Below, piece by piece: positions 23,461-30,273 of a stretch of DNA of 38,126 bases (the first letter of the stretch is position 1; every line of letters begins with the position of its first letter). The position numbers were made by a program, and so were the translations under genes. The notes below the pieces were generated by a model. The model searched no databases and was not told the origin of the DNA. It saw only the letters and a list, made by a program, of their open reading frames with translations. This DNA is from a virus, in IMG/VR virus record IMGVR_UViG_3300045918_000228, positions 1-38,126 of that record. One strand, given 5' to 3'.

Positions 23461-23688
23461 CTACAGAGGCCATGCCCACACTTCCAGGCCACAGTTTTTG
23501 CAAAACTCATCGCAGTCGCCCATTTCTAGGCTACCGCTTACCATTTTTCGGCGATCATGTATCAAGCGCGCAGCTTTCCGCAAATCAATTACTTCATCGG
23601 CTAGCACTTGCATCACAGTCTCGACCTCTCCATGCCTTCCGGCGCGCTCTGTCGTCCGTGCTATTGATAGTGCAATTTCAATGTCCAT
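23461..23688 (-). CDS. Cassette 8 first gene, hypothetical protein
   Basis: 75 residues, GGAG 8 bases before ATG 23688. Mostly helical with basic patches (LRKAARLIHDRRKMV) and a C-terminal CDEFCKNCGLEVW segment with a CxxC pair that could bind metal. It lies 25 bases upstream of the second gene. Unknown function. Confidence 0.65.
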   Translation of the reverse strand: MDIEIALSIARTTERAGRHGEVETVMQVLADEVIDLRKAARLIHDRRKMVSGSLEMGDCDEFCKNCGLEVWAWPL

Positions 23689-23716
23689 GTTTGCATCTCC
23701 GTTGAAAATAAAACCA

Positions 23717-23774
23717 GCCTAACCTAACATTGCACTCGTACTACCTACGGCAGCCGGTGAATTAAACGTTAGCC
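23717..23774 (+). other. attC-like site H
   Basis: 58 bases. Left core GCCTAAC (23717-23723) is the exact complement of the cassette 8 left boundary GTTAGGC (23249). Right core GTTAGCC (23768-23774). The inner arms are less regular than in the other sites (TGCACTCGTA and AGCCGGTGAA), so folding should be checked. Confidence 0.75.
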
Positions 23775-23813
23775 ACCATGAACGAACTTATCGCGCACGG
23801 TGGCTTAAATCAA

Positions 23814-24116
23814 TTAAGCGGCGAGCTTCTCGCGCAGAAGATAACCCTCAAGCGCCCAAATCTTTTCTCGGGCGTTGGTGCGGGCAATCTTCCGTCCCAG
23901 TTCGACGTTGAAATTTTCCGGGCTTGCGGCGGCGCTTTCGCCCGTCACTGTGAAGCCGTTCTTCAATTTTAGGCAGCACACCGTCAGCGTTGTTTCGGGA
24001 AATACGTGGTAGTCCTCACCAACGATCACTGCGTCAATCTTTTCGGGCGAGAGCCTGGGAGCGTTCAGCCCTTTATCCTGAATTTCGGCTTCAATTGCTT
24101 GTTCGTCTTTGCTCAT
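23814..24116 (-). CDS. Gp49-like phage protein (cassette 9)
   Basis: 100 residues. The segments KGLNAPRLSPEKIDAVI, YHVFPETTLTVCCLKLKNGF, TVTGESAAASPENFNVELGR and KIWALEGYLL are the recognised layout of the Gp49 family of small phage proteins, whose function is unknown. AGGA lies 6 bases before ATG 24116. It is a single-gene cassette, with about 40 unused bases between its stop and attC site H. It is good evidence that typical phage genes, not bacterial ones, occupy the array. Confidence 0.85.
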   Translation of the reverse strand: MSKDEQAIEAEIQDKGLNAPRLSPEKIDAVIVGEDYHVFPETTLTVCCLKLKNGFTVTGESAAASPENFNVELGRKIARTNAREKIWALEGYLLREKLAA

Positions 24117-24153
24117 TTTGTTTCCTTTCTAGTGCCACCAATTAGAGGCTGGT

Positions 24154-24212
24154 GGCTAACCCGGCGTTCAACACGGACTCGCTAAAGCGAGCCGGTTAAC
24201 TCTACGTTAGGC
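24154..24212 (+). other. attC-like site I
   Basis: 59 bases. Left core GGCTAAC (24154-24160), exact complement of the cassette 9 boundary GTTAGCC (23768). Right core GTTAGGC (24206-24212). The stem CGG-A-CTCGC / GCGAG-CCG closes a TAAA loop with one unpaired A on the left, and GTTCAAC and GGTTAACTC flank it as in classical attC sites. A 7-bp inverted repeat (GCCACCA 24134, TGGTGGC 24150) overlaps its left edge. Confidence 0.9.
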
Positions 24213-24401
24213 ACATCCGCGTTGCTCATTAAAACGATCCTCTAACTCTTCTTCAGTCATGCCTTCTGCGCACTCTTTGCATGTTGCATATCCGTGCATA
24301 CAGTTCTCACAAATCTCTTTACCGCACTCAATGCAGTGGAATATCCAAGTTTTCAACCAGCTTGCCTTGTGGCAGTTATCGCAAATATATGCAGTTTTCA
24401 T
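24207..24401 (-). CDS. Small zinc-ribbon protein (cassette 10)
   Basis: 64 residues with four CxxC pairs or near pairs: YICDNCHKA, HCIECGKEICENC and ATCKECAEG, suggesting two zinc sites of treble-clef or zinc-ribbon type. The C-terminus is acidic. AAGGAG lies 11 bases before ATG 24401. Its TAA stop is inside the GTTAGGC core of attC site I, giving a last residue of Ala. Role unknown; such proteins often bind nucleic acid or host proteins. Confidence 0.7.
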   Translation of the reverse strand: MKTAYICDNCHKASWLKTWIFHCIECGKEICENCMHGYATCKECAEGMTEEELEDRFNEQRGCA

Positions 24402-24446
24402 GAGTTAAAAAACTCCTTCCAATGGTGGCAGCATCCTTGCGGAGGA

Positions 24447-24550
24447 AACCTAAGATATTGCGGTTCATACACGGTTGTTTGCTTGTTGCACGTCAGTCCG
24501 CACACATCTGCGCTTACGTTTCCTTTTGGGGTGTCTAAACTACGTTGGGC
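24447..24550 (+). other. attC-like site J (left part decayed)
   Basis: Right core GTTGGGC (24544-24550) follows TAAACTAC as in other sites, and its complement is exactly the left core of site K. The best left core is ACCTAAG (24447), 5 of 7 against the expected GCCTAAC. Inner arms are not convincing. About 104 bases if the left core is right. Confidence 0.45.
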
Positions 24551-24852
24551 GTCTTGCCCTTTGGCGCATTATCAGGAGCATCACGACATCCGCGCTTTAA
24601 TCCGATCAACCACTTTGTTATCTCGTCTGCTCGCCACCGGGTGTTCCTTTTGCCCATCTGTAGGGGAAGCGGGAAAGTCGGGTCATATGATGACTTTTCT
24701 TTGTTTAACATCCTGTAAATGCTTGAGCTGGATAGCTTCGTTATGGCAGAAACTTCTGGCAGCGTCAGCAATTCAAATGGTGGCAAATACGGCTTTTTCT
24801 GTGGGGTTTGTTTCCGCAGTTCCCGCATTCCGATTTCAACGTCATAATCCAT
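24535..24852 (-). CDS. AlpA-like helix-turn-helix regulator (cassette 11)
   Basis: 105 residues. Residues 26-85 match the AlpA/excisionase-type winged helix layout: LLTLPEVSAITKLSSSSIYR (recognition helix), then FPLPLQMGKRNTRWRADEIT and KWL. Family members bind DNA as small transcription factors or directionality factors. It could regulate the phage early operon. AAAGGAAAAG precedes ATG 24852. It ends ...TPNVV with TAG at 24535, and the last residues come from attC site J. Confidence 0.82.
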   Translation of the reverse strand: MDYDVEIGMRELRKQTPQKKPYLPPFELLTLPEVSAITKLSSSSIYRMLNKEKSSYDPTFPLPLQMGKRNTRWRADEITKWLIGLKRGCRDAPDNAPKGKTPNVV

Positions 24853-24875
24853 TTCTTTTCCTTTCTCCGATTCAC

Positions 24876-24997
24876 GCCCAACCCATGCATTCGAGAGGGA
24901 CTGGCCGTATACGTTCGCTTTTCGGCCTGTGGTTTATCAACTCTCAGGGCTACGTTCACGTTCGGTGACGGCCTGCCCCTCAATTTGAACGTTAGGG
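24876..24997 (+). other. attC-like site K (long type)
   Basis: 122 bases. Left core GCCCAAC (24876-24882), exact complement of the cassette 11 boundary GTTGGGC (24544). Right core GTTAGGG (24991-24997). Arms CGAGAGGGACTGGCCGT and ACGGCCTGCCCCTCAA pair with the extra A in the left arm, very like Vibrio-type repeats. Confidence 0.85.
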
Positions 24998-25329
24998 GTT
25001 AACAATTCGCGCATTTCTTTAAGTGTCGGAATCGCGGTTGTCTTTGGCATCATTGTATCGGTTGCCGTATACACAAGCACGACTGCGCCACGGTCTAATG
25101 CATATTCTGCTTCATCTTTTCGTGTTGTTATGTGTCTGTATTTACCAAAGTCGCACCACCATATTTGCTCTGGCGCTTCGTAGGTCGAAACCTCTAACCC
25201 GGCAGTCGAGTCGGACTCTCCGATCATGGCAATGCGCCGCTCTTCCTGCTCGCGGTGCGCAGCCAATGCCTCAAGCGCATCCTCTTTCCAGAGGCGTAGA
25301 GCAACCAGTTCTTTTTCAGCTTCAGTCAT
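24937..25329 (-). CDS. Cassette 12 gene with attC-encoded C-terminal tail
   Basis: 130 residues. The N-terminal third is helical (TEAEKELVALRLWKEDALEA); the middle is a mixed domain (IWWCDFGKYRHITTRKDEAE). The frame reads through the right core of attC site K without a stop, giving ...TPNV followed by about 16 residues (QIEGQAVTERERSPES) coded by the attC arm and loop. The other cassettes here stop at or before this point. AAGGAAG precedes ATG 25329. No family recognised. Confidence 0.65.
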   Translation of the reverse strand: MTEAEKELVALRLWKEDALEALAAHREQEERRIAMIGESDSTAGLEVSTYEAPEQIWWCDFGKYRHITTRKDEAEYALDRGAVVLVYTATDTMMPKTTAIPTLKEMRELLTPNVQIEGQAVTERERSPES

Positions 25330-25352
25330 AACTTCCTTTCAGTTCGCCAGTT

Positions 25353-25412
25353 GTCCAACCCTACGCTAAAGCGGGACTGCGCAAAAGCGCGCACCCTTGC
25401 AGCACGTTTGCG
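25353..25412 (+). other. attC-like site L (right core decayed)
   Basis: 60 bases. Left core GTCCAAC (25353-25359). Arms GCGGGACTGCGC and GCGCGCACCC around AAAA resemble those of site A, but the right core is GTTTGCG (25406-25412), off consensus in the fourth and later positions. As the rightmost site it marks the end of the array, where a dead site would be expected to persist. Confidence 0.65.
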
Positions 25413-25447
25413 GTACTCGTAAGCCGCGCTCTGTATTGCGCGCCAGC

Positions 25448-25717
25448 TTACCGAGAGCGCTTCCGTATCTCAGCAGCCAGGACTGAAAATTGCCATGCAA
25501 GAGACTCTAATTCCGTGCGGTCGTCTTGGTCATCTGTCGTCTCCAGTTTTACTGAGCATTTTTCGGCTCTCTCATCACATACCCGAGCGCACTCCTCGCG
25601 CTCTTCTGTTCTCACCATTTTTGCGAACATCTCAAAGTTAGGCGCGGAATCTTTGAACCATTCGTCTACTGCATGGCGGTTTTTAAATGCTAATTTTGCC
25701 ATTCCCATAGTTTTCAT
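25448..25717 (-). CDS. Hypothetical early protein
   Basis: 89 residues, helical and charged, with the segment FAKMVRTEEREECARVCDER in the middle (two Cys). AAGGTAA precedes ATG 25717. It is the first gene upstream of the attC array on the - strand and is not itself bounded by attC sites. No family recognised. Confidence 0.65.
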   Translation of the reverse strand: MKTMGMAKLAFKNRHAVDEWFKDSAPNFEMFAKMVRTEEREECARVCDERAEKCSVKLETTDDQDDRTELESLAWQFSVLAAEIRKRSR

Positions 25718-25719
25718 AA

Positions 25720-26067
25720 TTACCTTTCAGCTGTCAAAATATGTTCATTTTTTCTTTTCCATATTTTCCATATTTCATAGCATTTTGGACAGCGCACAGA
25801 GTCAACAGATTTACCTGTACGCCGCAATTCTGTCAGCGGTAATTGTGCTCTGCACGTTTTAACAACACACCGCCGTTGCCCCTTTATTGTTACCGCATTA
25901 CGAGTAATCGGCTGTTCTTTTTTAACTGGTTTTTTTATGGATTGGATACCTAATAGCATATCCGCTATGGTAGGTATATTTGGTATGTCCGATATTTTTC
26001 CGGTAGTCCAAATTTGTTTTGGTCTGTCGAGTGAAGATGCGTGACCGCACTTTATTATCGGTCGCAT
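25720..26067 (-). CDS. Hypothetical protein with C-terminal zinc ribbon
   Basis: 115 residues. Basic throughout. Cys residues in RRCVVKTCRA and VRCPKCYEIW near the C-terminus fit a four-Cys zinc ribbon, likely for DNA or RNA binding. Its start overlaps the end of rusA by 13 bases, so it is translationally linked to the resolvase. Function unknown. Confidence 0.65.
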   Translation of the reverse strand: MRPIIKCGHASSLDRPKQIWTTGKISDIPNIPTIADMLLGIQSIKKPVKKEQPITRNAVTIKGQRRCVVKTCRAQLPLTELRRTGKSVDSVRCPKCYEIWKIWKRKNEHILTAER

Positions 26068-26480
26068 AATTCCCTCACGGAGATTACCGCGCCTGATTTC
26101 TCGCTGTACCGCTTGCTGACTTCACAATCGACAACCTGTTTATCATCGTCAAAAATAACCCCATTGCAAGCGTCACAGACGGCTTTGAGCACGTTATCTA
26201 GGTCCGGCTTGGTTGTAGGGTATATTTGATAGTGCAACGCAGCTATGCGCTTTTTGTTGCTCCATGATGTTGGTGGCGTAACCAGTATCAGCAACTCCAT
26301 TTTCACCGCGCCAAGAATTGGCAAATTTTCTCCCATCGCTTCGGCAGCATACACCCTAACCAAATTTTCATAGTTGACGGTCTTTTCGGGCGTGTAGTGT
26401 CCGATAAATTTACCACGCATAACTGAGCGAGCCCGCCCTTTCCCGACTACGTCACCTGGTACTGTAAAAGTTATTTCCAT
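26055..26480 (-). CDS. rusA: RusA-family Holliday junction resolvase
   Basis: 141 residues. N-terminal FTVPGDVVGKGRARSV and the family core PTTKPDLDNVLKAVCDACNG followed by VIFDDDKQVV are clear RusA features, including the Asp cluster that binds metal for cleavage. The enzyme resolves Holliday junctions made during phage recombination and packaging. It belongs to the recombination block with the Sak4-like ATPase and exonuclease further upstream. Confidence 0.92.
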   Translation of the reverse strand: MEITFTVPGDVVGKGRARSVMRGKFIGHYTPEKTVNYENLVRVYAAEAMGENLPILGAVKMELLILVTPPTSWSNKKRIAALHYQIYPTTKPDLDNVLKAVCDACNGVIFDDDKQVVDCEVSKRYSEKSGAVISVRELCDR

Positions 26481-26487
26481 TATCTAT

Positions 26488-26658
26488 TCACCATTGCGCA
26501 CTCGCTACGCATAAATATTCCGCACATTTTGATACCTGATTTTTGCCTGACCTGTATTCCCATTCTGTCCCAAACCTGATCCGTTTCGCGCCGCATCCCC
26601 AAATAACAAACCCGTTAGGCGATATGCAGCGCCGATTCTGGCAGGTCGGGCAGATCAT
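26488..26658 (-). CDS. Small Cys-rich protein
   Basis: 56 residues from ATG 26658, which overlaps the stop of the upstream membrane protein gene (ATGA); a longer frame to 26796 would overlap that gene entirely. The N-terminus ICPTCQNRRCISPNGFVIWG with further Cys (WGCGA, KCAEYLC) suggests a zinc-binding fold. Function unknown. Confidence 0.6.
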   Translation of the reverse strand: MICPTCQNRRCISPNGFVIWGCGAKRIRFGTEWEYRSGKNQVSKCAEYLCVASAQW

Positions 26659-26813
26659 ATTATTTCGTCCCACGTAATCCTCACAGAATGCGGAAATGAA
26701 AACCCGTAGCTCATCCAGTGAGCCACACGCCATGCGTACATCACGATGCAAGCCACAATCAGCGCACCGGCAAAATATATCGCCAGCAATCCGCAAAAAA
26801 CAAGGTTATCCAT
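26655..26813 (-). CDS. Small single-span membrane protein
   Basis: 52 residues from ATG 26813, chosen because GGGAGG lies 5 bases upstream. One hydrophobic segment, about 4-26 (LVFCGLLAIYFAGALIVACI), is followed by a Trp-rich amphipathic tail. It overlaps the upstream and downstream genes by a few bases. Function unknown. Confidence 0.6.
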   Translation of the reverse strand: MDNLVFCGLLAIYFAGALIVACIVMYAWRVAHWMSYGFSFPHSVRITWDEII

Positions 26814-27051
26814 TTTTCCTCCCTGATACTTCGGCAATTTCGCAGATTGCCTGGTTAATGTAGCTCTGGCACTCGTCCAGCTTACACGCCGCCTCGCTTG
26901 CGTACACACCTGCGATGTATAGAGTCTGCGCAGGAAGCGATATTTCATCTCCTGGCGCATCCTCACTCAATTTCTCGCACCTGTCTCGCATGGCTTCCGC
27001 CAAAGCTCGCAGCTCGATCGCCGTAGATCGGTTAATTTCGTTGGTCGTCAT
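26806..27051 (-). CDS. Hypothetical helical protein
   Basis: 81 residues, predicted all-helical (TNEINRSTAIELRALAEAMR, then QTLYIAGVYASEAACKLDEC). It starts 2 bases after the upstream stop and overlaps the next start. No family recognised. Confidence 0.65.
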   Translation of the reverse strand: MTTNEINRSTAIELRALAEAMRDRCEKLSEDAPGDEISLPAQTLYIAGVYASEAACKLDECQSYINQAICEIAEVSGRKNG

Positions 27052-27053
27052 GA

Positions 27054-27257
27054 CTATTCAGCTTCAATTTCCGCTTGTCCGGTAGTCTCTACTTCTACGC
27101 CGGATTTTGTCAGGGCTATCAGGTCGCCTTGGGTTGCTACCGCCGCCAGCACGGTATCTTTCGCTACATGATTTATCGCTTGGCTTTTATTCGCCGCCTC
27201 AACCAGTCGTGTAGTTGCTCCAATTGTTACCGCGTAAATACGTTTCTTCGCTTCCAT
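27054..27257 (-). CDS. Small hypothetical protein
   Basis: 67 residues with GGAG 6 bases before ATG 27257. Layout: a short beta start (RIYAVTIGATTRLVEAANKS), a helical middle and a Glu/Thr-rich tail. It lies downstream of the repeated regulatory module at 27314-27356 and may be the first gene of a separate transcript. No family recognised. Confidence 0.65.
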   Translation of the reverse strand: MEAKKRIYAVTIGATTRLVEAANKSQAINHVAKDTVLAAVATQGDLIALTKSGVEVETTGQAEIEAE

Positions 27258-27313
27258 TTCGTTCTCCTTGGTTAAAAAACAGATTTCATTGTTTCAGGTA
27301 AATTTGATTCTGC

Positions 27314-27356
27314 ATATACCCCATTAGAGCTATATCGGAATACCCCAAATGGGTTA
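27314..27356. repeat. Repeated TACCCC module, copy 2
   Basis: ATATACCCCATTAGAGCTATAT (27314-27335, shown as ATATACCCCA plus TTAGAGCTATAT) and TACCCCAAATGGGTTA (27341-27356). The same two elements occur at 30667-30722 (copy 1), there 16 bases further apart. Both copies lie roughly 57-115 bases upstream of a - strand gene start, suggesting an operator or promoter module, although short peptides in one frame are also similar. Confidence 0.55.
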
Positions 27357-27599
27357 TATGCCAATCTCACGCCTCGGATTGATGAAAGCTCCTATCCTGA
27401 TAAATCGCGTCGCATGGAAGGCAAGAACCGTATCAAAATGTTTGCCATTGGCATGTAGATTACGCACCGCGCTAATTCCCTCGGTAAAATTAGGCATAAA
27501 ATCCTGATAGGCATTTACAACGCGCCACCGTCCCGACCTCCCCGCTAACGGGGTTTGGTTCGGGCAGTAAACAGCCCAGATTCTAAATTTCGCTGACAT
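27354..27599 (-). CDS. Hypothetical basic protein
   Basis: 81 residues, rich in aromatic and basic residues (KFRIWAVYCPNQTPLAGRSG; NAYQDFMPNFTEGISAVRNL). It overlaps the end of the upstream gene (27583) by 17 bases. The stop touches the TACCCC module. Function unknown. Confidence 0.65.
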   Translation of the reverse strand: MSAKFRIWAVYCPNQTPLAGRSGRWRVVNAYQDFMPNFTEGISAVRNLHANGKHFDTVLAFHATRFIRIGAFINPRREIGI

Positions 27600-27756
27600 T
27601 TTTTTCTCCTTGCGCCTCTTTCAGCGCCTCCAGTTCGTTGTAAGTTTCCGATGAAATTTTGAAATACCGGCGGATGCGATTTGCTTCAAGTAAATCTGAA
27701 ACAACGATTTCCACCATCCGGCCACCATCCTCCAAATCCAATTTAATTATTTGCAT
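27583..27756 (-). CDS. Small hypothetical protein
   Basis: 57 residues from ATG 27756 (AGAGGTG 4 bases upstream); a longer frame to 27837 lies inside the ATPase gene and is rejected. Beta start (IIKLDLEDGGRMVEIVVSDL) followed by a helical C-terminal half. It overlaps the end of the ATPase gene by 14 bases. Function unknown. Confidence 0.65.
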   Translation of the reverse strand: MQIIKLDLEDGGRMVEIVVSDLLEANRIRRYFKISSETYNELEALKEAQGEKNVSEI

Positions 27757-28711
27757 TTTGCACCTCTGATATTTTGGTTGATACCCATTCGCAAACGGCC
27801 TGAAATTTGTCTGCCGGAATTTTTGATACGCTGCCAAATCGCTTTACCAATTGCACCCTGATTGTTGGGTGCGTCTGGATTGTGTCGGTAATTTCTGTAA
27901 CCTGGTCGGTGGTAATGTAATCTACCTCTCCGGCTGTCTGTCTGGCTGGTGATGTCGCTGGCGGCACACCTCCTCGCGCCCACTCTGCAATCAACCTGCC
28001 CGATTCCTCGTTTACCTGCCGGTCCAGCGGAAACAGGGCGCGGTGCTGCTCCTGCAATTTAATCGGTTGCGGTATTCCCGGCCTGTCGGCGGTGAAAAGA
28101 AGGCTGGTTGTGAGTTCAAAGGGTAGGTTCTTATCGCAAATTGGAATCCATCCATCAAGACCGGTAAGAGATTGTTTGGCATGGATAACGGTTTTGCCGT
28201 TCTCTCGCACCATTTCAATTTTTTGCTCTGCTCGGAAGCATAGAATAACGTGGGCTTTGATGCGTAGCAGGCCATTCGTAAAGGCCTTTTGGTCAAGTTT
28301 AGGCTTAATCCATGCCGCCATCTTGCACCCCTCGCGTTTTTTCCAGTCGTCACCGGCCATTCGGTCAAGCTCGGATTCCTGCCAGTCCAGGACGCCTCCG
28401 TCACTACTCCACATATGCGATGCGCTATCAACCACGATCACCGGGTACCCTGCCGCGTCTGCCGCCTTGATAGCCTCTAAAAAATTAGTAGGCTTGAACG
28501 GTGCGTCTAGGTCGCCACAATCAAAACTGAATTGGTCGGCGTAGTGCCTGGCACGTCCGTTCTCGGTGTCTATCACGGCAAACGGTTTACCACCTGCCAG
28601 CCCGGAAGCAAGGCGCATGGCGGTAAAAGTTTTTCCGCTGCCAGTTCCGCCCACCAACCCGATTAAAAGCGGGACATTCTCGCGAACGGCTTTTTTAAAT
28701 TGGATTGTCAT
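27743..28711 (-). CDS. Sak4-like phage recombination ATPase
   Basis: 322 residues, RecA-core ATPase. Walker A GGTGSGKT at 21-28, Walker B-like VIVVDSASHM near 90, and a later sensor region HVILCFRAEQK. Such proteins (Sak4 or AAA_24 type) act in phage homologous recombination with an exonuclease and an SSB. The C-terminal third after about 250 is a separate helical extension. Its gene neighbour, 3 bases upstream, is the exonuclease, which fits a RecE-RecT-like module. Confidence 0.85.
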   Translation of the reverse strand: MTIQFKKAVRENVPLLIGLVGGTGSGKTFTAMRLASGLAGGKPFAVIDTENGRARHYADQFSFDCGDLDAPFKPTNFLEAIKAADAAGYPVIVVDSASHMWSSDGGVLDWQESELDRMAGDDWKKREGCKMAAWIKPKLDQKAFTNGLLRIKAHVILCFRAEQKIEMVRENGKTVIHAKQSLTGLDGWIPICDKNLPFELTTSLLFTADRPGIPQPIKLQEQHRALFPLDRQVNEESGRLIAEWARGGVPPATSPARQTAGEVDYITTDQVTEITDTIQTHPTIRVQLVKRFGSVSKIPADKFQAVCEWVSTKISEVQNANN

Positions 28712-28714
28712 TTT

Positions 28715-29731
28715 TTACCTCGCGTATTTGTTAATTTCTGGTTTCACGGTGCCGCCTAAAAAGTTTTCCTTGCTACCTGGCGCGTTTTTGTCCCAGTTCG
28801 CCCCGGCGCCCAATTTCGGTAGTGGCGTTTCAGCCTCCATCATTTCAGCCTCGGCCATGCTCCACGGGGTCGGGTCGGCGACGATCAGGCCCTTTTTCCA
28901 TCCCGGCCATTGGTCGGTAGCCAGTGCCTCGCGCCACAATGCCAGCGCCCGGCGTACCTTAATCTCTGCAACGGCCATCATTGCCGCGCTTGGGCGCACA
29001 AAAAAACAGTCGTATGGGTATGTGTCCTGCATCACGATAAGAAGAGGATCTGGCGTAATACCGGTCTCGGATTTTACGGCTATCGAGTAGTATGCCATCT
29101 GAAAATCATACCCCATCGGCTCGACCTGTTTACGTATAAACGAGTCAGGGCATAGGCAGCTAGTGGATTTAAAATCAGGCATCCATAAAAAATCATGGCT
29201 CAGGAAGTCCGGGCGGACTCGAACCATAACGCCCTCAACCTCGGTGATGATAGTTTGCTCCGGTAGCCCAAATTCCGGCGTGAGTCGCATTCCGCACAAG
29301 TCAGGCTCAGTCGCTACCGCCTCATACACGGCGCAGGCCATGCGCTCAATCTCTGCGTACTCGTCGGGCAGCATCGCTATCATGCCGCAGGATTCTATTT
29401 CCTCGCGTCGATTTTTGATTGATTTATTATTCCAACCGGATGCTGGTTTTCCCAGCGGCTCGGCTTTGGTCGGCTCGGTGCGGTATTCCTCCGGGTCAAC
29501 CTGTACGATGTCCGCCCCTCCCTCCAGCACCATCGAGTGCACAGCGCGGCCAAGCCGGAATTTATCGGCCTGCAATGGCGTGTACTTTGGATTAAGTCGC
29601 GGGTGATGCAGCCAAACATGATGCATATTACCCAGCAAAATGTCGCGCGCGAGGTGGCTGCTCAGTGTCGGCCCCATTCCGGGTACGCATAGGTCGGCGT
29701 GGTATTGTGCTGCCTGTATTTTTAAAATCAT
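28715..29731 (-). CDS. RecE/exonuclease VIII-like PDDEXK exonuclease
   Basis: 338 residues. PD-(D/E)XK nuclease pattern: [11 protein letters not shown] (near 62), [20 protein letters not shown] (Asp ... Asp-x-Lys near 170-188) and [12 protein letters not shown], the Q-x3-Y motif of the RecB-like family. It resects double-stranded DNA ends to make single strands for the neighbouring ATPase. Its start overlaps the RadC-like gene by 4 bases (ATGA), so the three genes form one operon. Confidence 0.88.
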   Translation of the reverse strand: MILKIQAAQYHADLCVPGMGPTLSSHLARDILLGNMHHVWLHHPRLNPKYTPLQADKFRLGRAVHSMVLEGGADIVQVDPEEYRTEPTKAEPLGKPASGWNNKSIKNRREEIESCGMIAMLPDEYAEIERMACAVYEAVATEPDLCGMRLTPEFGLPEQTIITEVEGVMVRVRPDFLSHDFLWMPDFKSTSCLCPDSFIRKQVEPMGYDFQMAYYSIAVKSETGITPDPLLIVMQDTYPYDCFFVRPSAAMMAVAEIKVRRALALWREALATDQWPGWKKGLIVADPTPWSMAEAEMMEAETPLPKLGAGANWDKNAPGSKENFLGGTVKPEINKYAR

Positions 29732-30273
29732 ATCATCCCCCGTTCTGCAAAACTCAAAATTGGCGACATACCGGCCACGATAAAATAATCTAGTACGCGC
29801 ACATCCACCAGTGCCAGAGCCTGTTTCAGCGCATCTGTCAGCATTCGGTCGGACTGGCTCGGCTCAGACACGCCGGAAGGGTGATTATGGGCGAAGATCA
29901 CCGCCGCAGCGTTGTGGTGGAGGGCACGTTTTACGACTTCGCGCGGATACACGCTGGTTTGTGTCAACGTTCCGGTGAACATTTCTTCGTATTTTATCGC
30001 TCTGTGCTGTGCATCCAAAAAAACCACTGAAAACACCTCGTGCTCGAGTTGGCACATTTTCATCTGAAGAAATTCTCTACATGCGTTTGGCGAATTCATG
30101 ATGTCTGTATTTCCGCGATACAATCGTAATTCTAAAATTGCTATGGCGTCTCGAATTATTGCGTCACCGGCAGCGTCACCGGAAATTGAATTATCAACTA
30201 TGTAAGCTGGACTTGTTTCGTTTTTTGCTTTCATGATTTCGCCATTAAATTCAAATTCTTGTATTAAACTCAT
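29728..30273 (-). CDS. radC: RadC-like JAB-domain protein
   Basis: 181 residues. The RadC metal motif is complete: Glu near 78-80 ([12 protein letters not shown]), then [20 protein letters not shown] with His129, His131 and Asp142. The N-terminal helix-hairpin-helix part of long RadC proteins is absent, as in the short phage and plasmid form. Its biochemical role is not established; it is often found with recombination and anti-restriction genes. GGAG lies 9 bases before ATG 30273. Confidence 0.88.
   Translation of the reverse strand: MSLIQEFEFNGEIMKAKNETSPAYIVDNSISGDAAGDAIIRDAIAILELRLYRGNTDIMNSPNACREFLQMKMCQLEHEVFSVVFLDAQHRAIKYEEMFTGTLTQTSVYPREVVKRALHHNAAAVIFAHNHPSGVSEPSQSDRMLTDALKQALALVDVRVLDYFIVAGMSPILSFAERGMI

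Noticed and set aside
20529-23722. Many other + strand ORFs in the cassette region (for example 21307, 22425, 22684, 23318)
   Set aside because: They are shadows of clear - strand genes, including both methyltransferases, and lack family features and proper starts.
23778-23972. + strand ORF opposite the Gp49 gene
   Set aside because: The - strand frame matches the Gp49 family. This one has no known pattern and a poor start.
19686-25412. Reading the repeats as a CRISPR array
   Set aside because: The repeated units are 58-126 bases, imperfect, and separated by whole genes of varied length, not by equal short spacers.
18885-25412. Reading the repeats as ordinary terminators between genes
   Set aside because: The stems are not followed by T tracts on either strand, and the core bases co-vary with cassette boundaries, which a terminator would not need.
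28092-29606. + strand ORFs opposite the exonuclease and ATPase
   Set aside because: They are antisense shadows of well-supported genes with motif matches on the - strand.
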